The position numbers and the translations under genes are program-made. A stretch of 21,878 bases of DNA from positions 1 through 21,878 of the forward strand of contig DASRHG010000150.1 of assembly GCA_035650655.1 (NCBI GenBank), in the 5' to 3' direction. This document shows positions 7,142 through 16,595 of the stretch, piece by piece (position 1 is the first letter of the stretch; each line of letters starts with the position of its first letter). The notes below the pieces were generated by a model that was not told the origin of the DNA, did no database searches, and saw only the letters and a program-made list of their open reading frames with translations. This DNA comes from DASRHG01 sp035650655. Lineage in GTDB: Bacteria > Desulfobacterota > Binatia > DP-6.

Positions 7142-10100
7142 GTGCGGACGCGGGACGACAGGCGCGTGGTGGTCGGGGCCGAGGCGGGGGCGCGCCTGGC
7201 GAGCGCGACGGCCTGGCTCGACGCGGTCCCGGCCGACGCCGAGGCGCTGCTCGTCGGCCCGAGCTGGGAGGCGGTCGACGAGCTCGCGCGCGCGGTCGGC
7301 GCGCCGCGCTTCGGCCTCCACCGCGCGACGCTCGATCGCCTGGCGGGCCGCCTCGCCGCGCCCGGCCTCGCACGCCGCGGCCTCGCGACGGCGACCGGCC
7401 TCTCGCTCGCCGCGGTCGTCGCGCGCGCGGTTCACGCGCTCGTCGCAGCCGACGCGCTCCCCTACTTCCGCCCGGTCGCGACGCGCCCGGGCTTCGCGGG
7501 CGCCATCGCGCGCACGATCGGCGAGCTGCGCATGAACGGCGTCACGCCGCCAGCGCTCGCCCGTGCGGGACGCGGCGGCGCGGACCTCGCGCGCGTCGCG
7601 GAGCGCGTCGCGGCGGAGCTCGCGAGCGCCGGCATCGCCGACCGCGCGCTCGTCTTCGAGGCCGCCGTCGACGCCGTCGCCGCGGCGGCGCCTCCCGTCG
7701 GGACACCGCTCCTCCTCCTCGACGTCCCCGTGACGAGCGCGCGCGAGGCGTCCCTCGTCGCCGCGCTCGCCGCGCGCGCGCCGGCGGTCCTCGCGACGGC
7801 GCCCGCCGGTGACGCGCGGACGCTCGCCGCCCTCGAGCGCGCGCTCGGGGTCGGCGCCGAGACCGTGCGCCCCCCGGACCGCGGCGGCTCCCTGGCGGCG
7901 CTCCAGACCCACCTCTTCGAGTCGAGCGCACCCGCGCCGGCGCCGCTCGACGAGGGCGTCACGCTCGCGTCGTGGCCGGGCGAGGCGCGCGAGTGCGTCG
8001 AGATCGCACGCGCGATCCTCGCGGAGGCGCGGCGCGGCGTCCCGTTCGATCGCATGGCGGTCTTCCTCCACGCGCCGGGCGCGTACACGGCGCACCTCGA
8101 AGAGGCGTTCGACCGCGCGCGCATCCCGGCGTTCTTCGCGCGCGGCACCCGCCGGCCCCATCCCGCCGGCCGCGCGCTCCTCGCGCTCCTCGCCTGCGCC
8201 GCCGAGGGCCTCTCGGCGCGGCGCTTCGCCGAGTACCTCTCGCTCGCGCAGGTCCCCGAGCCGGCGGCGGCCCGCGACGGCTGGGCGCCGCCGGCCGACG
8301 ACCTCGTCGCGCCGCTTCCGCTGGCGCCCGCCGCCGACGCCCCGCGCGTCGACCCGCCGTGCCACCCCGACGCGCGGGCGACCACGGACGGAACGCTCCG
8401 CGCGCCGTGGCGCTGGGAGCGGCTCATCGTCGACGCGGCGGTGATCGGCGGCCCCAGGCGGTGGGCCGAGCGGCTCGCGCACCTCGGGGCGGACCTCGAG
8501 CGGAGACGGGAGGCGGCGCTCGCCGACGAGGACGAGGCGCGCGCCGCCTTCTTCGCGCGGCAGCGCGCGGACCTCGCGCACCTCGCCGCGTTCGCCCTCC
8601 CCCTCGTCGAGCGCCTGGCGGCGCTGCCCGCGGCGGCGCGCTGGGGCGCGTGGCTCGAGCACCTGCGCGCGCTCGCGGACGCCGCGCTCCGCGAGCCCGA
8701 GCCCGTGCTCGCGACGCTCGCCGAGCTCGCCCCGATGGCGCCCGTCGGCCCCGTCGAGCTCGACGAGGTCCGCCTCGTCCTCGACCCGCGGCTGCGGGAC
8801 CTCGCCGTCCCACCCGCGCGGCGGCGGTACGGCGCGGTCCTCGTCGCCCCGACGACCGCGGCGCGCGGGCTCGCCTTCGACGTCGTCTTCGTCCCGGGGC
8901 TCGCCGAGAAGCTCTTCCCCGGGAAGATCGTCGAGGACCCGATCCTCCCCGACGCCGCGCGCGCGGCGCTCGACGCGCCGCTGCTCACGACGCAGGACAC
9001 GAAGGTCGCCGGCGAGCGCCTGGCGCTCCGGCTGCCCGTCGGCGCCGCCCGCCGCCGCGTCGTCCTCTCCTACCCGCGCCTCGACGTCGAGCAGGCGCGG
9101 CGGCGCGTGCCGTCGTTCTACGGCCTCGAGGCGCTCCGCGCCGCGGAGGGGACGCTCGCGGGCTTCGACGAGCTCGCCGCCCGCGCGGAGGAGGCGGCGG
9201 GCGGCCGGCTCGGCTGGCCGGCGCCTGACGACGCCGCGCAGGCCGTCGACGAGGCCGAGTACGACCTCGCGCTCCTCGCCCCGCTCGTCGGCGCGGACCC
9301 GGCGACGACGATCGGGACCGCGCACTACCTCCTCACCGCGAATCCGCATCTCGGCCGCGCGCTCCGCGCCCGCGCGCGGCGTTGGATCGCGCGGTGGACG
9401 CCGGCCGACGGCCTCGTCGACCCGGACGACGCCGCGCGCGCGGCGCTCGCGCGGCACGGGCTCGCCGCGCGCTCCTTCTCGCCGACCGCGCTCCAGCACT
9501 TCGCCGCCTGCCCGTACCGCTTCCTGCTCCAGGCCGTCCACCGCCTCGCGCCCCGCGAGGAGCCCGTCGCGCTCGAAACGCTCGACCCGCTCACGCGCGG
9601 CTCCCTCGTCCACGAGGCGCAGTTCGCGACGCTCACGGCGCTTCGCGACCGCGGGCTCCTGCCGCTCGCGCCCGCTCGCGAGGCGGAGGCGCTCGCCCTC
9701 CTCGACGCGGTCCTCGACGAGGTGGCGACGAGGTTCGCCGACGAGCACGCGCCGGCGATCCCGCGCGTCTGGGACGACGCCGTCGCCGGGATCCGCGCCG
9801 ACCTCCGGGAGTGGCTCCGGCGGGAGGCGCGCGCGAGCGGCGGCTGGGCGCCGTGGCGGTTCGAGCTGGCCTTCGGCCTCCCGCGCGGCGAGCGCGGCCA
9901 GGCCGACCCGACGAGCATCCGGGACGCGGTCGTCGTCGAGGGAGGGCTTCGCCTGCGCGGCTCGATCGACCTCGTCGAGCGGCACCCGAGCGGCGTGCTC
10001 CGGGCGACGGACCACAAGACCGGCAAGGCGCGCACGAGGCCGGGCGTCGTGATCGGCGGCGGCGAGGTGCTCCAGCCCCTCCTCTACGCGCTCGCCTGCG

Positions 10101-10393
10101 AGCGGCTCCTGGACGAGCCCGTCGAGTCCGGACGCCTCTACTACTGCACCGCGGACGGCGGCTACGCCGAGCGGGTCGTCCCGCTCGACGACGCCGCGCG
10201 CGCGGCGGTCCGGGCGGTCGTCGCGACCGTCGGTACGGCGCTCGCCGAGGGCTTCCTCCCCGCGGCACCGCGCGAGGGCGCGTGCGCGTGGTGCGACTAC
10301 CGCCCCGTGTGCGGGCCGTACGAGGAGCAGCGCGTGCGCGTCAAGCCGCCGGGCCGGCTCGCGGCGCTCGCGCGCCTCCGGGAGATGCCGTGA
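7142..10393 (+). CDS. addB: AddB-like helicase-nuclease subunit (PD-(D/E)XK, Fe-S)
   Basis: 1083 aa, within the usual AddB range. The C-terminal nuclease is clear: SFSPTALQHFAACPYRFLL, then GSIDLVE (Asp943) and TDHKTGK (Asp957, Lys959), the acidic and lysine residues of a RecB-type nuclease. Cys790 together with Cys1048, Cys1051 and Cys1057 gives the C...C-x2-C-x5-C arrangement that binds the structural 4Fe-4S cluster of AddB. The N-terminal half is helicase-like but degenerate: where a Walker A would be, it reads VVGAEAGARL with no Gly-Lys-Thr/Ser, so this subunit should not be a motor. With AddA it would unwind and resect double-strand breaks for RecA. The start is GTG 7142, with GGGGAG only 3 bases upstream. 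It overlaps addA by 4 bases (GTGA). Confidence 0.88.
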   Translation: MRTRDDRRVVVGAEAGARLASATAWLDAVPADAEALLVGPSWEAVDELARAVGAPRFGLHRATLDRLAGRLAAPGLARRGLATATGLSLAAVVARAVHALVAADALPYFRPVATRPGFAGAIARTIGELRMNGVTPPALARAGRGGADLARVAERVAAELASAGIADRALVFEAAVDAVAAAAPPVGTPLLLLDVPVTSAREASLVAALAARAPAVLATAPAGDARTLAALERALGVGAETVRPPDRGGSLAALQTHLFESSAPAPAPLDEGVTLASWPGEARECVEIARAILAEARRGVPFDRMAVFLHAPGAYTAHLEEAFDRARIPAFFARGTRRPHPAGRALLALLACAAEGLSARRFAEYLSLAQVPEPAAARDGWAPPADDLVAPLPLAPAADAPRVDPPCHPDARATTDGTLRAPWRWERLIVDAAVIGGPRRWAERLAHLGADLERRREAALADEDEARAAFFARQRADLAHLAAFALPLVERLAALPAAARWGAWLEHLRALADAALREPEPVLATLAELAPMAPVGPVELDEVRLVLDPRLRDLAVPPARRRYGAVLVAPTTAARGLAFDVVFVPGLAEKLFPGKIVEDPILPDAARAALDAPLLTTQDTKVAGERLALRLPVGAARRRVVLSYPRLDVEQARRRVPSFYGLEALRAAEGTLAGFDELAARAEEAAGGRLGWPAPDDAAQAVDEAEYDLALLAPLVGADPATTIGTAHYLLTANPHLGRALRARARRWIARWTPADGLVDPDDAARAALARHGLAARSFSPTALQHFAACPYRFLLQAVHRLAPREEPVALETLDPLTRGSLVHEAQFATLTALRDRGLLPLAPAREAEALALLDAVLDEVATRFADEHAPAIPRVWDDAVAGIRADLREWLRREARASGGWAPWRFELAFGLPRGERGQADPTSIRDAVVVEGGLRLRGSIDLVERHPSGVLRATDHKTGKARTRPGVVIGGGEVLQPLLYALACERLLDEPVESGRLYYCTADGGYAERVVPLDDAARAAVRAVVATVGTALAEGFLPAAPREGACAWCDYRPVCGPYEEQRVRVKPPGRLAALARLREMP

Positions 10394-13300
10394 CGCGGCT
10401 CGCCGACCAGGACGCTCGCGATCGGATCCGCGACGACCTCGGGTCGACGCTCGTCGTCGAGGCGGCGGCGGGCACGGGGAAGACGAGCGAGCTCGTGCGC
10501 CGGATGGTCGCCGTCGTCTCGGCGGGTCGCGCGCGGCTCGTCGAGATGGTCGCGGTGACGTTCACGGAGGCGGCGGCGGGGGAGATGAAGCTTCGTCTCC
10601 GGGCGCGGATCGAGGAGACGCGGCAGACCCCCGCGACGCCGGAGCCCGCCCGGGCGCGGCTCGGGCAGGCGCTCGCCGAGCTCGAGGAGGCGCGCATCGG
10701 GACGATCCACTCGCTCTGTGCCGACCTCCTCCGCGAGCATCCCGTCGAGGCGGGCGTCGACCCGGCCTTCGAGATCGCCGCGGACGACGTCGCGAGCGGG
10801 CTCTTCGAGCGTGCGTTCGACCGCTGGTTCGAGGAGCAGCTGGCCGAGCCCGGCGCCGGGGTCCGCCGCGTGCTCCGCCGCCGGACGCGGCACGACGAGG
10901 GGCCCCGCGCGCTGCTCCGCGCCGCCGCGTGGGAGCTCGCCGAGCGGCGTGACTTCCCGACGCCGTGGGCGCCGTCGCCCTTCGCCCGCGAAGCGGCGAT
11001 CGACGCCATCCTCGAGGAAGCGGCGGCGCTCGCCGGCTTCGCGGCGGCGGGCGAGCCCGACGACTACTTCACGCAGTCGCTCGCCGCGATCGGCGCGTTC
11101 GTCGACGGGGTGCGCCGGCGCGAGGGCGTGCGCGGCGGGCGCGACTACGACGGCCTCGAGGCGGAGCTGGCGGACTTCGTGAGCGGGCGGCAGCGGCACT
11201 GGCGCTGGACGGGCTTCCGCCGCACGCGCGAGGGCTTCGACAAGCCGGCGCTCGTCGCGCGGCGCGACGCGCTCAAGGCCCGCATCGAGACGTTCCTGCG
11301 CGACGCGGGCGCCGATCTCGCGCCCCGCCTCCGGGAGGACCTCTGGCAGGTGGTCGAGCGCTACGGCGTGCTCAAGGAGCGCGCCGGCTGCCTCGACTTC
11401 GTCGACCTCCTCCTCCGCGCGCGCGACCTCGTCCGCGACCGCGCCGAGGTGCGCGCGGAGCTCCAGCGGCGCTTCACGCACCTCTTCGTCGACGAGTTCC
11501 AGGACACCGACCCGCTCCAGGCGGAGATCCTCCTCCTCCTCGCCGCCGACGATCCCGCCGAGACGGACTGGCGCCGGGTGCGGGTGCGTCCGGGGAAGCT
11601 CTTCGTGGTCGGCGACCCGAAGCAGTCGATCTACCGCTTCCGGCGCGCGGACGTCGCGCTGTACGAGGAGGTGAAGCGCCGCCTGCGCGCGTCGCCCGGC
11701 GCCGACGTCCTCCATCTCACGGTGAGCTTCCGGGCGGTGCCCGAGCTGCAGGAGGCGGTGAACGCCGCGTTCGCGCCCCGGATGGGGGACGGCGGCGCGT
11801 CCCAGGCGGGCTACGTCCCGCTCGCCCCGTTCCGTTCGGGCGTCGCGACGCAGCCCGTGCTCGTCGCCCTCCCCGTGCCCGCTCCGTACGGCGACTACGG
11901 GTCGATGGTCGACTGGCGCATCGAGGAGTCGCTGCCCGACGCCGTCGGCGCGTTCATCGACTGGCTCGTCCGGCGGAGCCGCTGGACCGTCACCGAGCGG
12001 GACCGCCCGGACGTCCGCGTCCCGATCGCGGCGCGCCACGTCTGCCTCCTCTTCCGGCGCTTCCGGTCGTGGGGCGACGACGTGACGCGCCCGTACGTGC
12101 GCGCCCTCGAGGCGCGCCGGCTCGGGCACGTGCTCGTCGGCGGCGGCTCGTTCCACCAGCGCGAGGAGATCGAGACGCTCCGGACCGCGCTCGAGGCGAT
12201 CGAGCGGCCGGACGACGAGCTCATGGTGTTCGCGACGCTCCGGGGCCCCCTGTTCGCGCTCTCCGACGCGGCCCTCCTCGCCTTCCGCGGCGCGTACGAG
12301 CGGCTCCATCCGTTCCTCCCGCTCCCCGACGCCCTCCCGCCCCCGCTCGCCGACGTGGCCGCCGCGCTCGCGATCCTGCGCGACCTCCATCGCGGGCGGA
12401 ACCACCGGCCGATCGGGGCCACGATCGGGCGGCTGCTCGCCGAGACGCGCGCGCACGCGGGATTCGCGATCTGGCCGACCGGCGAGCAGGCGCTCGCGAA
12501 CGTCGGCCGCCTGATGGACCTCGCGCGGCGCGCCGAGCGCCGCGGCGTCGTGTCCTTCCGCGGCTTCGTCGAGCGGCTCGCGCGCGACGCCGAGCGCGGC
12601 GAGGCGAGCGAGGCGCCGATCGTCGAGGAGGGGACGGAGGGCGTCCGCATCATGACCGTCCATCGCGCGAAGGGCCTCGAGTTCCCGGTCGTCGTCCTCG
12701 CCGATCTCACCGCCAACGAGACGCCGCGCGAGCCGAGCCGGTGGGTCGACCCCGAGCGCCGGCTCTGCGCGATGCGCCTCTGCGGCGCCGCACCGCGCGA
12801 GCTCCTCGACCACGCGGACGAAGAGCGCGAACGCGAGCGGGAGGAGGCGACCCGCACGCTCTACGTCGCCGCGACGCGCGCGCGCGACCTCCTCGTCGTC
12901 CCGGCGCTGGGCGACGGCCCCTACCCCGAGGGGTGGCTGGCGGCGCTCTCGCCGGTCGTCTATCCCGACCCGGCCCGCGGCGGGCGGCCGGAGACGCGCA
13001 CGCCGCCCGGGTGTCCGCCGTTTCCGAGCGACACGGTGACGGCCCGGCCCGAGCGCGTGCCCCGCCCGCATCACGCCGTCGCGCCCGGGCTCCACGTCCC
13101 CGAGGCCGGCACGCACCGCGTCGTCTGGTGGGACCCCGCGGCGCTCGAGCTCGGCGTCCGGGAGGCCGTCGGCCTCCGGCAGACGAAGCTCCTCGAGGTG
13201 GACGAGCGCGGGCTCCGCTCCGAGCAGGGCATCGCGGCGCACGGGGCGTGGCAGGCGGCCGGGCGGGCGACGCGCGCCGCCGCGGCGGCGCCGAGCCTCC

Positions 13301-13827
13301 GGGTGACGACGGCGACGGAGCACGCGGCGCGCGAGGGCGCGGCCGTCGACGTCGCGATCGCGGAGGTCGCGGTGCCGTCGGGGCGGCCCCACGGCACGCG
13401 GTTCGGGAGCCTCGTCCACGCCGTCCTCGCGACCGTCGCGCTCGACGCGGAGCCCGACGCCGTCGCGGCCGCGGCCGGCGTCCAGGCGCGCATCCTCGGC
13501 GCGACCGACGCCGAGGCGTCGGCGGCGGTCGACGCCGTCGTCGCGGCGCTCGGGCATCCGCTCCTCGTCCGCGCCGCGGAGGCCGCGCGCGCGGGATGCT
13601 GTCGGCGCGAGGTGCCGGTCACGCTCCGCCTCGACGACGGCACGCTCGTCGAAGGCGTCGTCGACGCGGCGTTCTGCGACGGCGGGACGTGGACCGTGAT
13701 CGACTTCAAGACCGACGTCGAGATCGCGGGACGGCTCGAGGAGTACCGGCGGCAGGCGGCGCTCTACGCGCGTGCGGTGGCGGGCGCGACCGGCGCACCG
13801 GCGCGCGCGGTGCTGCTTCGCCTCTAG
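10390..13827 (+). CDS. addA: AddA-like UvrD/RecB-family helicase-nuclease subunit
   Basis: 1145 aa from GTG 10390, whose GTGA overlaps the addB stop. The open frame runs on upstream inside addB, but conserved sequence begins exactly here. Superfamily 1A helicase motifs occur in order: Walker A EAAAGTGKT (Lys31), motif Ia with TIHSLCADLLREHP, Walker B LFVDEFQDTDPLQ (Asp368-Glu369), motif III GDPKQSIYRFRRAD, EEIETLRTALEAI, motif V IMTVHRAKGLEFPVVV, and motif VI TRTLYVAATRARDLLVV. The C-terminal nuclease has GVVDAAF (Asp1092) and VIDFKTD (Asp1105, Lys1107), then the RRQAALYARAV helix typical of RecB nucleases. It is thus a 3'-5' motor plus the second nuclease of the AddAB complex. Coupled translation fits a 1:1 heterodimer. 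No recD-type partner is present, which favours AddAB over RecBCD. Confidence 0.93.
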   Translation: MTRLADQDARDRIRDDLGSTLVVEAAAGTGKTSELVRRMVAVVSAGRARLVEMVAVTFTEAAAGEMKLRLRARIEETRQTPATPEPARARLGQALAELEEARIGTIHSLCADLLREHPVEAGVDPAFEIAADDVASGLFERAFDRWFEEQLAEPGAGVRRVLRRRTRHDEGPRALLRAAAWELAERRDFPTPWAPSPFAREAAIDAILEEAAALAGFAAAGEPDDYFTQSLAAIGAFVDGVRRREGVRGGRDYDGLEAELADFVSGRQRHWRWTGFRRTREGFDKPALVARRDALKARIETFLRDAGADLAPRLREDLWQVVERYGVLKERAGCLDFVDLLLRARDLVRDRAEVRAELQRRFTHLFVDEFQDTDPLQAEILLLLAADDPAETDWRRVRVRPGKLFVVGDPKQSIYRFRRADVALYEEVKRRLRASPGADVLHLTVSFRAVPELQEAVNAAFAPRMGDGGASQAGYVPLAPFRSGVATQPVLVALPVPAPYGDYGSMVDWRIEESLPDAVGAFIDWLVRRSRWTVTERDRPDVRVPIAARHVCLLFRRFRSWGDDVTRPYVRALEARRLGHVLVGGGSFHQREEIETLRTALEAIERPDDELMVFATLRGPLFALSDAALLAFRGAYERLHPFLPLPDALPPPLADVAAALAILRDLHRGRNHRPIGATIGRLLAETRAHAGFAIWPTGEQALANVGRLMDLARRAERRGVVSFRGFVERLARDAERGEASEAPIVEEGTEGVRIMTVHRAKGLEFPVVVLADLTANETPREPSRWVDPERRLCAMRLCGAAPRELLDHADEEREREREEATRTLYVAATRARDLLVVPALGDGPYPEGWLAALSPVVYPDPARGGRPETRTPPGCPPFPSDTVTARPERVPRPHHAVAPGLHVPEAGTHRVVWWDPAALELGVREAVGLRQTKLLEVDERGLRSEQGIAAHGAWQAAGRATRAAAAAPSLRVTTATEHAAREGAAVDVAIAEVAVPSGRPHGTRFGSLVHAVLATVALDAEPDAVAAAAGVQARILGATDAEASAAVDAVVAALGHPLLVRAAEAARAGCCRREVPVTLRLDDGTLVEGVVDAAFCDGGTWTVIDFKTDVEIAGRLEEYRRQAALYARAVAGATGAPARAVLLRL

Positions 13828-13843
13828 ACGCGCACCGCGCCGC

Positions 13844-14692
13844 TCACACCGCGGTCGTCCGCGGGAGCTCCTCCTGCGCGTACGCGACGACGCGCTCGAC
13901 GTAGCCCTGCGTCGACCGGGGCAGGAACTGCCGCACGTCCGCGAAGCGCGTCGGGTCGCCGCCCGCCGCGGCGGCCTTCGCCTGCGCGCGCGCGACCGCG
14001 CCCTCGCCGGCGTTGAACGCCGCGACGGCGAAGAGCCGCCGCTCGGTCTCGTCCGCGACCGGGACGGTCGCGAGGTTCCTCGCGAGCGTCGCCGCGCGAC
14101 CGAAGATGTCGTGCAGATAGCCGAGGTAGCCGACGCCGAGGGCCACGTCGTCGGTGCCGGGCGGGCGCGCCACGGTGCCGGCGGCGATCTTCCGTCGCAT
14201 CTCCGCCGCCGTCGCGCGCGTCACCTGGAAGGTCCCGACGGAGAGGCCGTCGGGGCTCCGCGCGGATGGATCGAGGCTCGACTCGGCGCGCGCGACGGCG
14301 ACGGAGAGCGCCGGCTCGACGCCCGCCGTCGCGGCGGCGCGGCGGATCGCGGCTCTCAGCTGCCCCTTCGCGGCGTCCACCGGGCCGCTCCGTCCCGCGC
14401 GCGCACCGCGGGAGACCGCGGCCCCCGGCGCGGCGGCGTGCGGGCGGAAGACCGGCTGGCGCAGCGGGAGGCGGGAGGGCGTCGTGCGGGCGGGCGCGCG
14501 GAGGCGCCTCGTGGGTGCGACCGGCGCCGCCTTCCGCGTCTCGAGGATCTCCTGGAGGAGGTGGCGGAACCGATCCTCCCCGTGCGGCGGCGCCGGGTGC
14601 GGGCGGAGGCCGGGGAGCCCCGGGATCGGCGCGCCCCGGACGTCGTGCACGGTCGGCGTCACGCGGGCCCGGTGCTGCAACCCGGGTGCCAC
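13844..14692 (-). CDS. Lytic transglycosylase-like (SLT fold) protein
   Basis: Up to 282 aa. Residues about 110-275 form a soluble-lytic-transglycosylase/lysozyme-like domain: catalytic Glu137 in VARAESSLDPSARSPDG, SVGTFQVT in place of the usual GLMQ block, and VAAFNAGEGAVARA matching the family AYNAGPGAV. It would cleave the MurNAc-GlcNAc bond of peptidoglycan with 1,6-anhydro product formation. The first 100 residues are rich in Pro, Arg and Ala, with no signal peptide or membrane helix. Either export uses another route, the protein meets the wall through a partner, or the start is wrong. GTG 14692 is the outermost start and has no visible Shine-Dalgarno; in-frame GTGs at residues 11 and 15 are alternatives. 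It is convergent with addA, 16 bases apart. Confidence 0.75.
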   Translation of the reverse strand: MAPGLQHRARVTPTVHDVRGAPIPGLPGLRPHPAPPHGEDRFRHLLQEILETRKAAPVAPTRRLRAPARTTPSRLPLRQPVFRPHAAAPGAAVSRGARAGRSGPVDAAKGQLRAAIRRAAATAGVEPALSVAVARAESSLDPSARSPDGLSVGTFQVTRATAAEMRRKIAAGTVARPPGTDDVALGVGYLGYLHDIFGRAATLARNLATVPVADETERRLFAVAAFNAGEGAVARAQAKAAAAGGDPTRFADVRQFLPRSTQGYVERVVAYAQEELPRTTAV

Positions 14693-14843
14693 CGCGCGCC
14701 GCCGTCGGACGCGGACGCCCGGGCGTGGGAGGCGGCAACTTCTGCCGGCCCCGGCCGGGCGTTCCGCCTCGCGCGCCCCGGCGGGTCAAGCGGCCGACAC
14801 GGGTGGCGGGGCCGGGCGCGTCGCGCTAAGCATCGACCAGGCC

Positions 14844-16589
14844 ATGGAGAACGCGGAGCTTGCGCGGTGCTTCCGGGACCTCGCCGCGTACCTCGAGATG
14901 GACGACGTCCCGTTCAAGCCACGGGCCTACGAGAAGGCCGCGCACGCGATCGAGGGGTACGAGCGGCCGCTCGCGGAGGTGTACCGCGCCGGCGGCGTGA
15001 AGGCGCTCTGCGAGATCCCGGGCATCGGGACGTCGATGGCGGAGAAGCTCGCCGAGCTCCTCACGACCGGGCGCTGCGCCGTGCACGAGGAATACCGCCG
15101 CCGGATGCCCGTCGATCTCGCGGGGCTCACCGCGATCGAGGGCGTCGGGCCGAAGGCCGTGAAGGTCCTTTGGGAGCGGCTCGGCGTGCGGACCGTCGAC
15201 GACCTGCGCGCCGCCGCGGAGGCCGGCAAGATCCGCGGCCTCCCGCACTTCGGCGAGCGGAGCGAGCAGCGCATCGCGAAGGGGCTCGCCGCCCTGGCGA
15301 CGAGCGGGCAGCGGATGCCGCTCGCCGTCGTGCGACCCGTGGTCGAGGCGCTCGCCGCGCGCCTCGCGCACCTCGACGGTGTGGAGCGCGTCGCGGTCGC
15401 CGGCTCGATCCGGCGCCGGAAGGAGACCGTCGGCGACGCGGACGTGCTCGCCGTGGCGCGTCGCCCGGAGGCCGTCGTCGCGGCGTTCGCCGCGCTGGCG
15501 GAGGTGGCGCGCGTGCTCGGCAGCGGCGAGACCAAGTGCAGCGTCAAGCTCGCCTCCGGGTTCCAGGTGGACCTTCGCGTCGTGCCGGCCGAGAGCTTCG
15601 GTGCGGCGCTCCTCTACTTCACCGGCTCGAAGCCGCACAACGTCGCCCTCCGCCAGCTCGCGCTCAAGCACAAGCTCAAGCTGAACGAGTACGGGCTCTT
15701 CCGCGGCACGCGGCGGCTCGCGGGGCGGACCGAGGAGGAGGTCTACGCGCGGCTCGGCCTCGCCTGGATCCCGCCCGAGCTGCGCGAGGACGCGGGCGAG
15801 ATCGAGGCCGCGCTCGCCGGCCGGCTCCCGCACCTCCTCGGGCCGGACGCCCTCCGCGGCGACCTCCAGACACAGACGGACTGGACCGACGGCGCCGACT
15901 CGATCGAGGCCATGGCGGACGCGGCGCGCGCGGCGGGGCTCGAGTACATCGCGATCACCGACCACACCGTGAGCCTCGCCATGACGCGCGGGTCGGACGC
16001 GAAGAAGCTCCGCCGCCAGATGCGCGAGATCGCGCGGCTCAACCGCAGCCGCGACGGCTTTCGGATCCTCTGCGGTGCGGAGGTGAACGTCCTGAAGGAC
16101 GGGACGCTCGACATCGACGACGAAACGCTCGCCGCGCTCGACGTCGTCGGCGTCGCCGTCCATTCGCACTTCGATCTTCCCCGCGCGGAGATGACGGCGC
16201 GCATCGTCCGCGCGATCCGCAACCCGCACGCCGACATCCTCTTCCACCCGACGGGGCGCCTGATCGGCCGCCGCCCGCCCTACGACGTCGACCTCGACGC
16301 CGTCATCGCGGCGGCGAAGGAGACCGGCACGGTCCTCGAGCTGGACGCCTACCCCGACCGACTCGACCTGAAGGACGAGCACGTGCGGCGGGCGATCACC
16401 GCCGGCGTCCCGATCGTCATCGACTCCGACGCGCACAGCGTGAAGCACCTCGGCTTTCCCCGCGCGTACGGCGTCGACCAGGCGCGCCGCGCGTGGGCGA
16501 CGGCCGACGACGTGCTCAACACGCGCCCCGTGGAGGCCTTCCTCGCGGGGCTGAAGGGCGGCCGCCGGCGGGCACGGCGCCGCGCGTGA
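14844..16589 (+). CDS. polX: DNA polymerase X with C-terminal PHP domain (variant metal site)
   Basis: 581 aa, normal for bacterial PolX. Two helix-hairpin-helix segments bind DNA (EIPGIGTSMAEKLAEL and AIEGVGPKAVKVLWERLG). The nucleotidyltransferase palm has GSIRRRKETVGDADVL with Asp198 and Asp200, and the third metal ligand Asp243 in FQVDLRVV. FTGSKPHNVALR and LNEYGLF follow as in the family. The PHP domain (about 335-560) keeps His374 (ITDHT), Glu413 (GAEVNV), His440/His442, His468 (FHPTGR), Asp529 and His531 (DSDAH). Its first motif reads DLQTQTDWTDG, so Gln342 and Gln344 stand where metal-binding His residues are expected. The PHP domain supplies the 3'-5' exonuclease and AP-endonuclease activity of bacterial PolX in base-excision repair. 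ATG 14844 is the only suitable start. Divergent from the transglycosylase gene. Confidence 0.94.
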   Translation: MENAELARCFRDLAAYLEMDDVPFKPRAYEKAAHAIEGYERPLAEVYRAGGVKALCEIPGIGTSMAEKLAELLTTGRCAVHEEYRRRMPVDLAGLTAIEGVGPKAVKVLWERLGVRTVDDLRAAAEAGKIRGLPHFGERSEQRIAKGLAALATSGQRMPLAVVRPVVEALAARLAHLDGVERVAVAGSIRRRKETVGDADVLAVARRPEAVVAAFAALAEVARVLGSGETKCSVKLASGFQVDLRVVPAESFGAALLYFTGSKPHNVALRQLALKHKLKLNEYGLFRGTRRLAGRTEEEVYARLGLAWIPPELREDAGEIEAALAGRLPHLLGPDALRGDLQTQTDWTDGADSIEAMADAARAAGLEYIAITDHTVSLAMTRGSDAKKLRRQMREIARLNRSRDGFRILCGAEVNVLKDGTLDIDDETLAALDVVGVAVHSHFDLPRAEMTARIVRAIRNPHADILFHPTGRLIGRRPPYDVDLDAVIAAAKETGTVLELDAYPDRLDLKDEHVRRAITAGVPIVIDSDAHSVKHLGFPRAYGVDQARRAWATADDVLNTRPVEAFLAGLKGGRRRARRRA

Positions 16590-16595
16590 CCGCGC

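Noticed and set aside
6992..13557. Very long open frames on the minus strand opposite addB and addA (over 1000 codons each)
   Set aside because: They are Arg/Gly/Ala/Glu-rich shadows produced by the GC-biased third positions of addB and addA; no domain or motif is visible, whereas the plus-strand frames carry full helicase and nuclease motifs.
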